Part shown: positions 1-9,931 of the stretch, piece after piece
Layout of the letters: each line of letters starts with the position of its first letter
Position numbering within the stretch: position 1 is the stretch's first letter
Assembly (NCBI GenBank): GCA_900074885.1
Contig: FJUW01000001.1
Coordinates: 1,426,001 to 1,490,000, forward strand
Length of the DNA: 64,000 bases
Origin: Rhynchosporium graminicola
Taxonomy: Eukaryota > Ascomycota > Leotiomycetes > Helotiales > Ploettnerulaceae
Direction: 5' to 3'
The notes under the pieces: model-generated
Databases searched by the model: none
What the model saw: only the letters and a program-made list of their open reading frames with translations
Told to the model about the DNA's origin: nothing
Made by a program: the position numbers and the translations under genes

Positions 1-11
1 CAACCACTCAA

Positions 12-624
12 TCAAAAGTCCATGCCATCAGTGTCACAACTGTAATTCCCTACATACTGATGGTGAATATCCTTCCACTCCGGCTTCGATGCGAATCTCA
101 CAGCTTCATAGTGATCTTTCATGGTGTTTGTCGGGATTTCAAGGTGTTTCGCGACACTTTCAAATTCCTTAACACCGATAATCTCGGCTTCTCTCCAAAC
201 TGCCTCGGTGAGTCAGAGATCTGACGCTTCGCAGCTGCATGATCAGTTTCTGGACCATTGATGCCTTAATCGCAAAGAACACCATCCTCCATGTAGTGGC
301 TTGAAGTCCACCACGATGCAGACACAACAGCCCAAAATTACAGCGAGCTGCAATTGGAGGCTGCGAAGCGGGGGTATCCATAAGGTATATGGCTCGGTGG
401 TAGGCATCTGTCTCACTCGAGGTTTCGAGATAGTGAAAGAAGTCTTCTATCGCCTCCTTTGAGTCCTGGTGAACATGCCCTATTGCAACCTCTGCTCTTG
501 CGTAATCAGCATTGGTCTATGGCTTTAATCGTGGCTTCATCGTTCCGTCGGTCGTGATGTTCATCTTCGAGAGCTCCTGAGCTGCGGCGAACACCCAGGT
601 ATCTGACTCGGTATATTGTGACAT
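12..624 (-). pseudogene. Possible decayed hypothetical gene at the window edge
   Basis: On the minus strand one reading frame runs from an ATG at 624 down to 169, broken only by a TAG at 519-517 that would be CAG (Gln) after a single C-to-T change. From about 205 to the TGA at 14-12 a second frame reads like coding sequence (for example VWREAEIIGVKEF). Joining the two needs an intron near 210-240 or a frameshift. I recognise no family; the predicted product is a soluble protein of roughly 190 residues with no signal peptide. It could be a real gene with splice sites I have not resolved, or a decaying one. Its end may lie outside the window. Confidence 0.3.
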
Positions 625-2605
625 ATCGAATTACTTACAGGATCGATGAGCGAAGATTTGCGATTTTGGCGGCCAGGAGTTCTGAGTGAAATTCGACGAG
701 TCTGGAGATTTCCAACGAAAAGGGAAAAGAAAAAGTCTGATTTACATCATCAAGCACAAAGATGGCCACGTACCGGGCTCCTCCAAACCATTCCGACTGT
801 TCCCTCTAGCTTCCTGAAGCCTCCAGATAGTCAACAGTGGCAACAGGAAGCGAATTGATCAATTAAGACAAGCTCGAAGTTCCAGGAAGCCCACATGATG
901 AACGTGGTAGGTACCATGCATCACAAGGGAACGCTTCCATAGACGAGAAACCTCAGACTTCCTGGTAGGACTGGCGCAGAAGCGGCTATTAGAACCTGCT
1001 TCCAACACTGGAAATCATGGTTGTTTCGATCGATCTGGGAAAAGTAAATAGCGTATAGTGGAACATTGAGATAGAGGCCAGGTAATGTGACTTGTCTCCA
1101 CTTTCATAATCAGCCACAGTCTCATATCCGAGATCCGCAAAGCGAAATGGGAATTTGCCTTTCTTGCATTTCCTCTCCCCGCTTCATTGTTATTTTGTCG
1201 TATTATAAGTACCACATTTACCCTTCCAAATCCAGAGTTATCCGACTTGCTTTTTCTACCCGCATCAGAGTGGTAGATCGAGTGGAGGCCTTGGAGCGGA
1301 CTCTGGGCAGGTAAGAGATTGTTGAGGCTATTATTGGCCTGAGCCTACCTCTTATTCTTTGGTCAATTTTACTCAGTGCACAAAGAATCCCGTACATCTC
1401 TTTCCTAATCTCCCCTACAAATCAAGACGCCGTTTCGTTTCACACTTCGCTGCGCATATATGACAAATCGTACTTCCGATTCAGGCACCTAGCTTTTGTT
1501 TCAGCTCTTACATTCTATCAGTTGCCTGTCATATTCTTCGCCAATGAAACCATCACACATCACGAGTGGCTGTCTATCCTCTGGTTACACAGCCGTACCG
1601 ACACCGGGTTTCTTGCTCGATCCGCTACCCAGCGTCGTGTTTTTGTATTGGTTCGTTTATGTCGGTGTTGCCAAGAAGCTGTACCTGCGTCGGCCCTGAA
1701 TACGAAGTTATTTTCATCCGGGATCGGTTGTCGGTCCGCTGGATCTCCTGCAGTCGCTCGTCCAATTTCATGACAGAAGTTTATTTTTTCAAATGGCTAG
1801 TACAACGAACATAGAGCTCCGAGTGGTTGTATGGCCTGGCTTGCCCCAAGGCACAGGCCACAAACCGGTCAAATCTGAGGATAAGGCACCTAAGGAAGGT
1901 TCAAGAAGCCTGTACGTGGTTTGTTGTAGTATTCTCACCAGAGAAGTACCCTAGTATCCCACCCTTAAAGTCTCTATAGATTATTCTCAAAGTACCCACA
2001 ATTACAAGTAATTAGGGGATGGGAGAGTGGGCTCGGGCCCAGATTCGACCTGTTTATCAGCCGATCACGACTTTCCTACCGTCGTAATTATGGTGGCGAC
2101 AGCATAGCGTTTGCATGCGCCCAAGCACTGCGATTTGACGTATACTTTATACTTGGTCGTTAGCCCCTATTATCAAAGTTTTCCGCGCGCCGCACTTAAT
2201 CTATTATTCTTTTTACTCTACTGTATCACATATGGCCGTTACTTTCCACACTTGCATTTGGTCAAGTAACAATCTTCTGAAGCAACCAATACGGAGGTAC
2301 AGCGATTACGATTTACTCCCAGTTTTGGCAGGGGGATTATGGTTTTTCCCATTGCAGTTGTGCCTGCTCAGTGCTAAACCTCGTGCACACCAAAATATTC
2401 TTTGCTTATAGCCTAATCAAGTAAAGCGGACAAGTAAGTAGCTGGGGAACCCTACAATATCAGGGGGCAAAAGATAACCGTTGTACCTGCGTAGGGAAAT
2501 GATAACGAGCTTTTCCACCTGACAGGGTCTCTGTCAGTCATGATGAAATATCTGTGGTTTCCCGACCTCCGGGGATGATATCCCGACAAACGTGCAGCTG
2601 TGAAA
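625..2605. other. Gene-free stretch
   Basis: Only short overlapping open frames occur here, none with family features or a convincing exon structure. The part nearest 2600 presumably holds the promoter of the downstream glucanase gene. I see no tRNA and no transposon ends. Confidence 0.5.
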
Positions 2606-3639
2606 ATGACCTCGTTCAAAGCCTTACTCTTGCTACTTTTTTCAAGCTTACTTGCATCGCAAGTTACTGCCGCGTATCAACACCAGCACCAGCGCCTTCA
2701 TGAACGACATCATGAAGAACTTTTGGAGGAGACCAACTCTACTTCAGATGCTCGCAACCCGACTATAGAGGCTAGGTATAGTCTTGCCTATCCATACAAC
2801 CCAAAGAACACTTGCAAGCGAGGCCTGGCATTCAACAATCCATCGAAGTACATCCAGACTTTCAAAGGCCATGGTAGCAAGGTAGAATGGGGATACAATT
2901 GGCAATCATACATGGACGCCGGGTTTCCGAAGAACATTGAGTATGTTCCAATGCTTTGGGGAGATGGTGCGGATCATACTAGAGATGTAAGATTGCTATG
3001 ATCAAAGATTCCTTGAGTGGGTTTTGCTGATAGCTGCAGTGGTTCAGAAACGCCAACGATGCTATCAAGCGAGGTTCCCGCCACATCCTCGCCTTTAATG
3101 AACCAGATGCATGCAGTGGAGGAGGCTCATGCATGTCACCACAACAGGCAGTCAACGCTTACAAGCAATACATCCAACCTTTCAAAGGTAGAGCTTACTT
3201 AGGTGCTCCCGCTGTCGCGGGCACAACTGCGGGGCTATCTTGGCTCAAGGAGTTCCTTGGCCTATGTAGGGGTTGCCAAATTGACTTCTTGCCTGTGCAT
3301 TGGTATGACTCCGCGACGAACGATGCCTGGTTCAAGTTATACATGAAGCAAGTTCATGCTGCGACTGGAAAACTGAAGCTCAAGCTCTGGGTAACAGAGG
3401 TGAAGAAAAGTCTCCAATCTTATGTGGTGATGACATATTTTAACAGTAAACAGTTCAATGCAGAAGGTACAATCGATCAAAAGACCGAATTCCTTCGCCG
3501 CATAATGCCATGGATGGACTCGCAGAGCTTCATTGCGCGATACTCATGGTTTTGGTGCGACCCTGCGTCTACGATGGGACCCTTGGTTGACGGGAATGGC
3601 AATCCAAGTGGACTGGGTCATGTCTATACATATGCCTAG
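2606..3639 (+). CDS. Secreted GH128 glycoside hydrolase (probable endo-beta-1,3-glucanase)
   Basis: Three exons: 2606-2986, 3040-3399 and 3454-3639, giving 308 residues. The ATG at 2606 is chosen over an in-frame GTG at 2600. Residues 1-22 form a signal peptide (a run of Leu after MTSFKA), then a His/Glu-rich linker, then a glycosyl-hydrolase catalytic core of the Asl1/GH128 type. The FNEPD motif places the likely acid/base at E148, and WVTE, continuing as FNAEG after the second intron, places the likely nucleophile at E247. GH128 enzymes cleave beta-1,3-glucan in fungal walls, so roles in own-wall remodelling or in attacking other fungi are possible. The 54-bp second intron is a multiple of three and has no stop. 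The gene converges on the LysM gene. Confidence 0.85.
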
Positions 3640-4127
3640 TAGTCGTACTGTCAAAGCAGCGAGGAGGTTGATGGCGTGGAGCGTTAAGTTGGTGTCATGT
3701 GAACCACTACGAAGATTCTCGCGGAGGAAATTATGAACAATTGGAGTCAGGTCTTCTGAGGAGTGATATTTAAGTATCGTTTGTAGTCTGACAGTCTGTT
3801 GCTCTGTTCGAGGATGTCGACGACTCTGCCTTCGTATACTTTATTCATTCCCTTGTACTTCAATGGGCATCTGCTTGCAAGACAATTTTCATGCTCAAAT
3901 ACTACAAATTCTACAACTTAAACGTTGCAACGGACATCCAGCTCTAAGTCTGACTACAATCTTGCCATCATATCTTGGCTAAGCCAAATCTTCAGCATCC
4001 TTGAAAATATACATTTCCTGACTTGGACAGATACTTTCGCCAGACCACAGCTTTCTCAAATGTCCAACACAACTTAGCTTACTCCCTGCCTTGGCCTTGG
4101 CCTTGAGGATTCTTTCGGCTGCCGTCT
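3640..4127. other. Convergent intergenic spacer
   Basis: This 488-bp spacer between the 3' ends of the glucanase and LysM genes should contain both 3' UTRs. No coding signal was seen. Confidence 0.5.
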
Positions 4128-5096
4128 TTAAGAACCCCCTCCTGGCCTGCCACCACCACCTCCTGGATTTGGCTTTGGCTTTGGAACCTCTGTTTTCTTC
4201 GCTCCTCCCTTTCCATGTAAAACCCTATCTGGAGATGCGTTCGTCTCCTCTCTCTTGGCATCTACTGGCTTGGTACCCCCTCCTGGCTTTGGCTTTGGAG
4301 GATCTGTCTGCTCCGCTCTCTTGGCCATCCTCTTCGTTGTAGACGTCGAAAGTGTCGTCTTGGCAGGACCTGGCGCGGTCCCTGTTCCAGATGTAATTGC
4401 AGGAGGCTTTCCACCACCCGCTGAGCAGAGCGGAATTTTAACAATGTCTCCAACCCCAATAGCATCCGGATTCTTGATTTGCGGATTGGCAGCTAAAAGC
4501 GCTGGTAACGTAATGTTCAACTTCTCCTTGGCGATGATAGTCAACGTGTCTCCGGAGACAACTGTGATGGTCTTCGCCGTTCCATTCGAACATGTAGCAG
4601 TGGGTTCAACCGCATTCTTTGGTGGTGGAGCGACGCATTTTTTATTAGGGATCTTGATTTTGTCGCCTGCCTTGATGAAATTTGGGTTTGTGATTTGTTT
4701 ATTGACATATAGAACTTGGTCGAGTGTGACATTCTCGGCCTTGGAAATGGAAGTGAGTGAGTCTCCCGCTTTGACAGTGTGGTTAGACACGATGGTGCAG
4801 TCTTTGCCGCAGTCTTTGCCGCAGTCTTTGCCGGAGTGACCCGAGTTACCCGAGTTGCCCGAATTGCCGGAGCTGCCTGAGTTGCCGGAGTTTCCTGAGT
4901 TGCCAGAGTTGCCAGAGTTTCCGGGGCTGACGGGGACGATTGGGTTGCCGGATTTACCAGAATCTTTGCCGGAGTCTTTGCCCGAGCTACCGGGATTCCC
5001 GGAAATTCCAGAGTTGCCGGGGGCTTTGCCGGTTTGGGCAAGAGCTGGGAGGATGCAGCCAGCTAGGGCTGTGATAATTAGACTTGACAGTCGCAT
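4128..5096 (-). CDS. Secreted protein with two LysM domains and a Ser-Gly-Asn repeat linker
   Basis: Intronless, 322 residues. Residues 1-20 are a signal peptide ending ALA-Q. Residues 21-100 are a low-complexity linker: about ten SGN units (58-88) and KDCG/KDSG units. LysM 1 spans about 106-150 (HTVKAGDSL ... AGDKIKIP) and LysM 2 about 176-222 (TVVSGDTL ... VGDIVKIP). The tail is Pro/Gly/Lys-rich. LysM domains bind chitin and related N-acetylglucosamine polymers. Fungal secreted LysM proteins can shield the wall or damp host chitin sensing, but others are ordinary wall proteins and nothing here decides between them. No enzymatic domain and no GPI signal are visible. A minus-strand TATAAA lies about 115 bp upstream of the ATG. 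Confidence 0.85.
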   Translation of the reverse strand: MRLSSLIITALAGCILPALAQTGKAPGNSGISGNPGSSGKDSGKDSGKSGNPIVPVSPGNSGNSGNSGNSGNSGSSGNSGNSGNSGHSGKDCGKDCGKDCTIVSNHTVKAGDSLTSISKAENVTLDQVLYVNKQITNPNFIKAGDKIKIPNKKCVAPPPKNAVEPTATCSNGTAKTITVVSGDTLTIIAKEKLNITLPALLAANPQIKNPDAIGVGDIVKIPLCSAGGGKPPAITSGTGTAPGPAKTTLSTSTTKRMAKRAEQTDPPKPKPGGGTKPVDAKREETNASPDRVLHGKGGAKKTEVPKPKPNPGGGGGRPGGGS

Positions 5097-5206
5097 TGTA
5101 ATGAATGTTTGAATATGGGCGTCTTAATGAGTGTGGTGGAGTTGGTGTAGTACTTGGGAGCACTTTGACTGATAATGCTTCTACATACGAGGATGGGAAA
5201 CGATTG

Positions 5207-5212
5207 TTTATA
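5207..5212 (-). promoter_or_regulatory. Candidate TATA box of the LysM gene
   Basis: The plus-strand TTTATA reads TATAAA on the minus strand, 111-116 bases upstream of the LysM start codon. This is a position and sequence match only. Confidence 0.3.
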
Positions 5213-7902
5213 AGTGTGGGAGATGCCCGTTAGGCTTTTAGCAAAGACCAGACGAGCTCACAGGACTTGTGTAGCACACGAATGACCGACATCAGTTGCC
5301 ACTCGTCATCTTTTCACTTCAACGGATATCTTATGCGTTCACCGTTCTCAAACCTGCCAATGTTTTGTTTACTGACTCGCTTGGTCATTTTCCCGCTAAA
5401 CAGGGCTTTAGCGAGGGAATTTGAGTTTGGACAAAACGGCCTCGCAGTAGTCTGAGTGTCATCTGAAAGAAGCGACGCAACTTTTACCACTTCTGGAATA
5501 TAACAGAGTTCTAGGAGTGATTTGAATAATCCTCTTGGCACCTTGCTGTTGACTAGTTGTCGTCTGTTACCTGTAGCATGGTCAGTCGAAACATCTACTG
5601 TATCTCTTTGAGATTAGACGGAAACTTTCACGACGTCGTTCAAAGCACGCACTTGACGTTTGCTCGTTATCTACGACCTTATTCAGTAAGGACTGAAGGA
5701 GATTAAGTTTTCAGGCCATTACCATACAAGAATCTAATTCTTCGGAGGAAAAGTTAAGGGTGTATCGACTAAGTTCCTGCCCTTCAGCAGAGCCTCAGGA
5801 ATTTCGGGACCAAAGGAAACTCCTGGATCTGTGCACAACGTGAATTGACATATCGTACTTTTTACTGCATATTCTGTGCTATCGTCATTATCTGAACCTA
5901 TTATGGCGTTTTCACTCGGTCTGCAATACAGTAGTTGTCATTTGTTCTTGAAGTTACATAGTCTGAAGTGCTACGTGAAGAAATCTTCGAAGACAAATTT
6001 TTCCACAACACATTTTGCAAAGTTTTTCGCAGGGAGTACCACTGAGGCTATGATCTGAAAATTCCTCGCAAGGCTATGCTTTGGTGAAATCATTATTCAA
6101 GATAAGAAGTGTCTCATCCTAGCGATGCACAATCTCTACTAGTAAGACGTGTTTTATAAATTGCGCTTATTCATCCAAGGTTAAAGGCTTGCGATACATG
6201 AAATGGAAAGCATGCCTAAAAACTTGGCAAGCTTCTAGGAATACCTTTCGCATTACTTGCAGCAACAAGACACTAGGACACCGGTTTGTGTAAGCCATGT
6301 TTCTGATTTTTATGGAATCCATGCTAGCTATCCCTGCCGTACAGCTATTGTTCCCGCTTCCGCCCCATCTCGTACAAGAGATTTTACCTAGCACCTTCGA
6401 TCACCACGAGTTCCAATACCCATCCTATCCGCACCCATCACTGTAACTTCCAGTAGTAGAATTAAAGTCTACCATCGGCCTGTTTTGAATTCAGTTTCTG
6501 ACAGGTGAATCTTGCGACGGAAAGGATTCGAAACATACCACACACATTGGACAAGGCGCATTGTTAATCCATACCATGTATGGGCAACTGTACGTCATCC
6601 AATACTTGCATTTGTATTTGGGCCATGTATTGACAGACATTATTGTCTTTTTTTTTATTGAATACCCCGGATATCAGTAAATTTTTTGCTTGGGGCTGTT
6701 TTGGTCGAGCGAACGGCAATGATTGATACAGTGAGGTTGATAAAAAGAAAATTAGAGCTTCGGGGGAGACATGTCTGCTTTTATAGGTCTAAAACTCTTC
6801 TCATTTCTAATATTGTAACTGGCTTTTGATTAACCAGAGTATCTAGCTAAGTTTTGGGTTATTGCTCACACCTCTTCTTGAAGCTATTTCCATTCGAATG
6901 GATTCGAATAACAAGCAATATAATAAAGATTCAGGCTCGTTTGGTGAATGAAGAATCTGGATCGAAACCGAGTCTTGTAGAGTCGTGTCTAATACAATGA
7001 CTATGCTAACACAACCGGAATCTTAATCATATTTATTAGCAAATAATATCGATCAGATCGAGCGTCTTGAGTCGGTGTCGAGTTTCAACTTCCATAAAAT
7101 GTTTGAAGAAGCCTAGGTAAGCGAGATATAGAGTGGGGCGAATATTCGACGATTACGATATTCGATCCTCAATTCACGTGTGGAGGTGCATTGTTAAACT
7201 AGTTTTGGATATCGAAATCTCGATTCTAATTCGCTTATTATAGGACTATTACAGTTCTTTGAATATGGAGTTCAACAATCGACTCCACTCCGTGATTTTT
7301 GTTACCTGATTTCAACTTCGATAAAGGTGGATTTTCTCGTTACCAAAGGAGCACCAAGAGTGACGATATTTGTTCGTTGAGGGAGTACAACGTGAATCAA
7401 ATGAAGAGGCTGGAGGATCGAACTCGTGAATAATCCGTGATTCAAAGGCATAGCTAGGAAATGACTGAACATGGCATCGGACAGTCAACAACTTCAGCGA
7501 ATATATTTCTGGCATATCACCGAGTCTGAGCCATCCCCTGCTGTTCTTGCAAAGACTGCATTGCTCCAATATGTTACTCGATGCTCGAAAGCGCATTAAG
7601 AAGATCAATTGATGTATCGGCTAATCATAAAATTAGATCCGGATATTGTTTACTGGACACAAACGCCCAGAAGTGACTATCATCCATTTACTTATGATTT
7701 CTCTATATGATAGACTAGTAGCTTACATAACAGATATACTGCATCTTCAGAACTCTCAAATCGAGAGGACATGTCTCTCAAATCGCTCAAAGAAATTGCA
7801 AGCTCTTATTTGTTTGAAATCAGTCACTGGTGTCTACCCGCAAACCCCGGCTATATTTCAGGTTCGTAAACCCATGCTTTCTATTGTGTATTTAGAACAT
7901 GG

Positions 7903-8076
7903 ATGCTCCATATTGGCATATCTATTTACACTATCGTCTCGAAATACTTCACACAATGGAGCCCCCCCCCCGACCTTCCCAACGAAGTCATTGAAAAATT
8001 TCCTCACCAACGCACTAACCCTCACCAAAAGACCTATCTCGAAGTCATTCTCGCCATTCTCGGCATTCTTACCTAA
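7903..8076 (+). other. Candidate small ORF (57 codons)
   Basis: ATG at 7903 to TAA at 8076. The frame has a hydrophobic start (MLHIGISIYTIV), a Pro run encoded by a C10 homopolymer, and a hydrophobic end (YLEVILAILGIL). Its amino-acid composition looks more protein-like than the longer overlapping frame, and a pyrimidine-ATTTAG just upstream could be a 3' splice site. A one-base error in the C run would change this reading. No family recognised. Confidence 0.2.
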
Positions 8077-8666
8077 AGTACAGCGACATACTAGATACAT
8101 GTTACAAGCAACATTGACTGACTAGTTCCAGTAAGGACATTCGTGTGTCGTCCTGTAATTAATTGCGTATCTGTGGCGACCGCAGGCATCGGCGAAGGTT
8201 CTGATGATCGATCTTCTTGTAAAAAGCACAAGATATGTTGCTGGAAGGTTTTGCTGATTGTATTGTCACTGCTGATCATTGCTGTGGATTTATTGAGTTT
8301 TGGTAGAGTTGTTAGGGGTACTGAGTCTAGACGCGTTCTCATTTTGATTACGATGTTGATTTTCAATACTTCCCGTTGACTGTCTCATAGAATACTCAGA
8401 TTTCATGCCTGGTGATTTAAATGCTTTCACGAATTTCAGAGCCGATTCTCGCTCTTTCCATCTTCGACAACGTGACTCCATCGAACATGACCGTCCCAGC
8501 CTATCCTCCATGATTCCACATAGAAAGCACTGATTCACAGATTAGGCGCCTTAAAACTCATTCCTTCAATTAAGTCTCTCTCACTAACTTAACCCCAAAT
8601 CTTCCAAGTTTGTTACAAATTCCGCCGGTACATCTCTCGACAACCCCTTTCAACCGCATCCCAAAA

Positions 8667-9278
8667 ATGAAGAAACCAAACAAGACCCCCCTTCGCCCTG
8701 CCCCTCACACGCACGCCACAGGTACCCAGTCTATCTTCCTCTCATCTTCCCGATCCCCTCCTCACTCAAAATACCACGTCCCATCTGACGAAGCACCGAC
8801 ATCCTACATCCGCGCCAACTCTCCAGCAAGCACGCCCATGGGCCCAGCTTTAGCAGGTATACAACTCCTCGCTCTCTCATACACAGAGAGCGATAAAGAT
8901 GGTGTGCAAGCGAAAGAGGGAGGAAAAGGAAGAGCACTTCTAGCGCTCGCGGAAGCAATAGTGAAGGTCGAAGAGGAGATCGAGTGGGACGAAGAGATGC
9001 GCGAATCAGATAAGGACGAAGACCGCGTCGAAGACATGTCTGAGAAACATGATGTAAGAGGGAGGAGTAAAGAGTCGATGTGCTCTAAGATCCCGTTTGT
9101 GGAGATGTTAGTCGAGCAAGCCGGGAGAGTGGATAGGCAGAGTTTGAGAGTTTGGCTCGCGTATGTAAAGGATGTTGTTAGGGAATTCGGAGGGGCTTTG
9201 GAGAAGTTGGAAATGGATAGGGATGGGGAGAGAAGTGGGAATATGCAACGGTGGAAGGAACCGAAAGTGAGGAAGTAG
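8667..9278 (+). CDS. Hypothetical protein, helical and charged
   Basis: A single open frame of 203 residues. The longer frame starts with a TTG at 8610, so I take the first ATG at 8667 (MKKPNKTPLRP). The N-terminal third is basic and Ser/Pro-rich, consistent with disorder. The middle and end are highly charged and helical (acidic stretch around EEEIEWDEEM, then an amphipathic segment around VWLAYVKDVVREF). No signal peptide, membrane segment or known domain. It lies 653 bp from the 3' end of UPF1. An unrecognised intron near the N-terminus is possible. The function is unknown. Confidence 0.5.
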   Translation: MKKPNKTPLRPAPHTHATGTQSIFLSSSRSPPHSKYHVPSDEAPTSYIRANSPASTPMGPALAGIQLLALSYTESDKDGVQAKEGGKGRALLALAEAIVKVEEEIEWDEEMRESDKDEDRVEDMSEKHDVRGRSKESMCSKIPFVEMLVEQAGRVDRQSLRVWLAYVKDVVREFGGALEKLEMDRDGERSGNMQRWKEPKVRK

Positions 9279-9931
9279 TATGTCTAGGGTAGAGTCACGA
9301 TTGGTCCGGGAATGAACATACAGAGAAGTAAATCTTGAAATACATGGCCAAAAGGGTAAGGACTTACCACATCAGTAGCATAACTGGAATCATGGAATTT
9401 CAAACAAGATGAAAAACTGGCATAGAAGATTGTATTGTTTATCAGCATCACTAATCTACAAGCTAAGTCGAACATGATATCCTCAAAGAGAAAGTCACTC
9501 CAACTGCAAAAGTCATAGATTTGCTTGCTACGACCCCAATACCTTTTCTCGCAATATCTTCGCACATGCAACAGCAACAAGATCCATCGTTCCTCTCGTG
9601 TTCACGAACAAGCAAATCACCATAATAATCACTACACGTTCCAATTTTAGTCCAATTTTGGCCTCCTCCAACATTAGCACCATCCATCATACTGAAGGAG
9701 GGTATGCCGAAAGATCATCTATCCATGGATTTCATGACAGATGACAGGCAGGTAGCATCCCACAACACTTGGTCAGTGACCAGTCAGTCGTATGTATCGA
9801 TCGACGAGATCCAGGATTGCTGGGCGATAGGTAGGGCAGAGGCGATCAGGCGATCCTATCTTGCTCGGGAAAATCCGGTTCGGTCATCAAAAGTCTATGC
9901 CCTGCATAACACAGGCCATCTTGGACATTGA
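9279..9931. other. Convergent intergenic spacer
   Basis: Spacer between the hypothetical gene (+) and UPF1 (-). Short open frames only; nothing supportable. Confidence 0.4.

Larger units (their letters stand above)
5097..8666. other. Long stretch without a convincing gene
   Basis: About 3.6 kb. 6.4-7.3 kb is AT-rich without recognisable element ends. Short open frames occur, including one on the minus strand (7608-7312) with a CxxC start and a 57-codon plus-strand frame at 7903-8076 that crosses a run of ten C. I recognise no family in any of them. Decayed genes or lineage-specific small genes are possible. Confidence 0.4.

Noticed and set aside
4255..4839. 194-codon plus-strand ORF opposite the LysM gene
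   Set aside because: It is the antisense shadow of the LysM coding sequence; the minus-strand frame has a signal peptide and two clear LysM domains.
7312..7608. Minus-strand frame with a CSLCKNSRGWLRLGD start, considered as a HET-domain gene fragment
   Set aside because: Starts at a TTG, is short, and the CxxC alone does not define the family.
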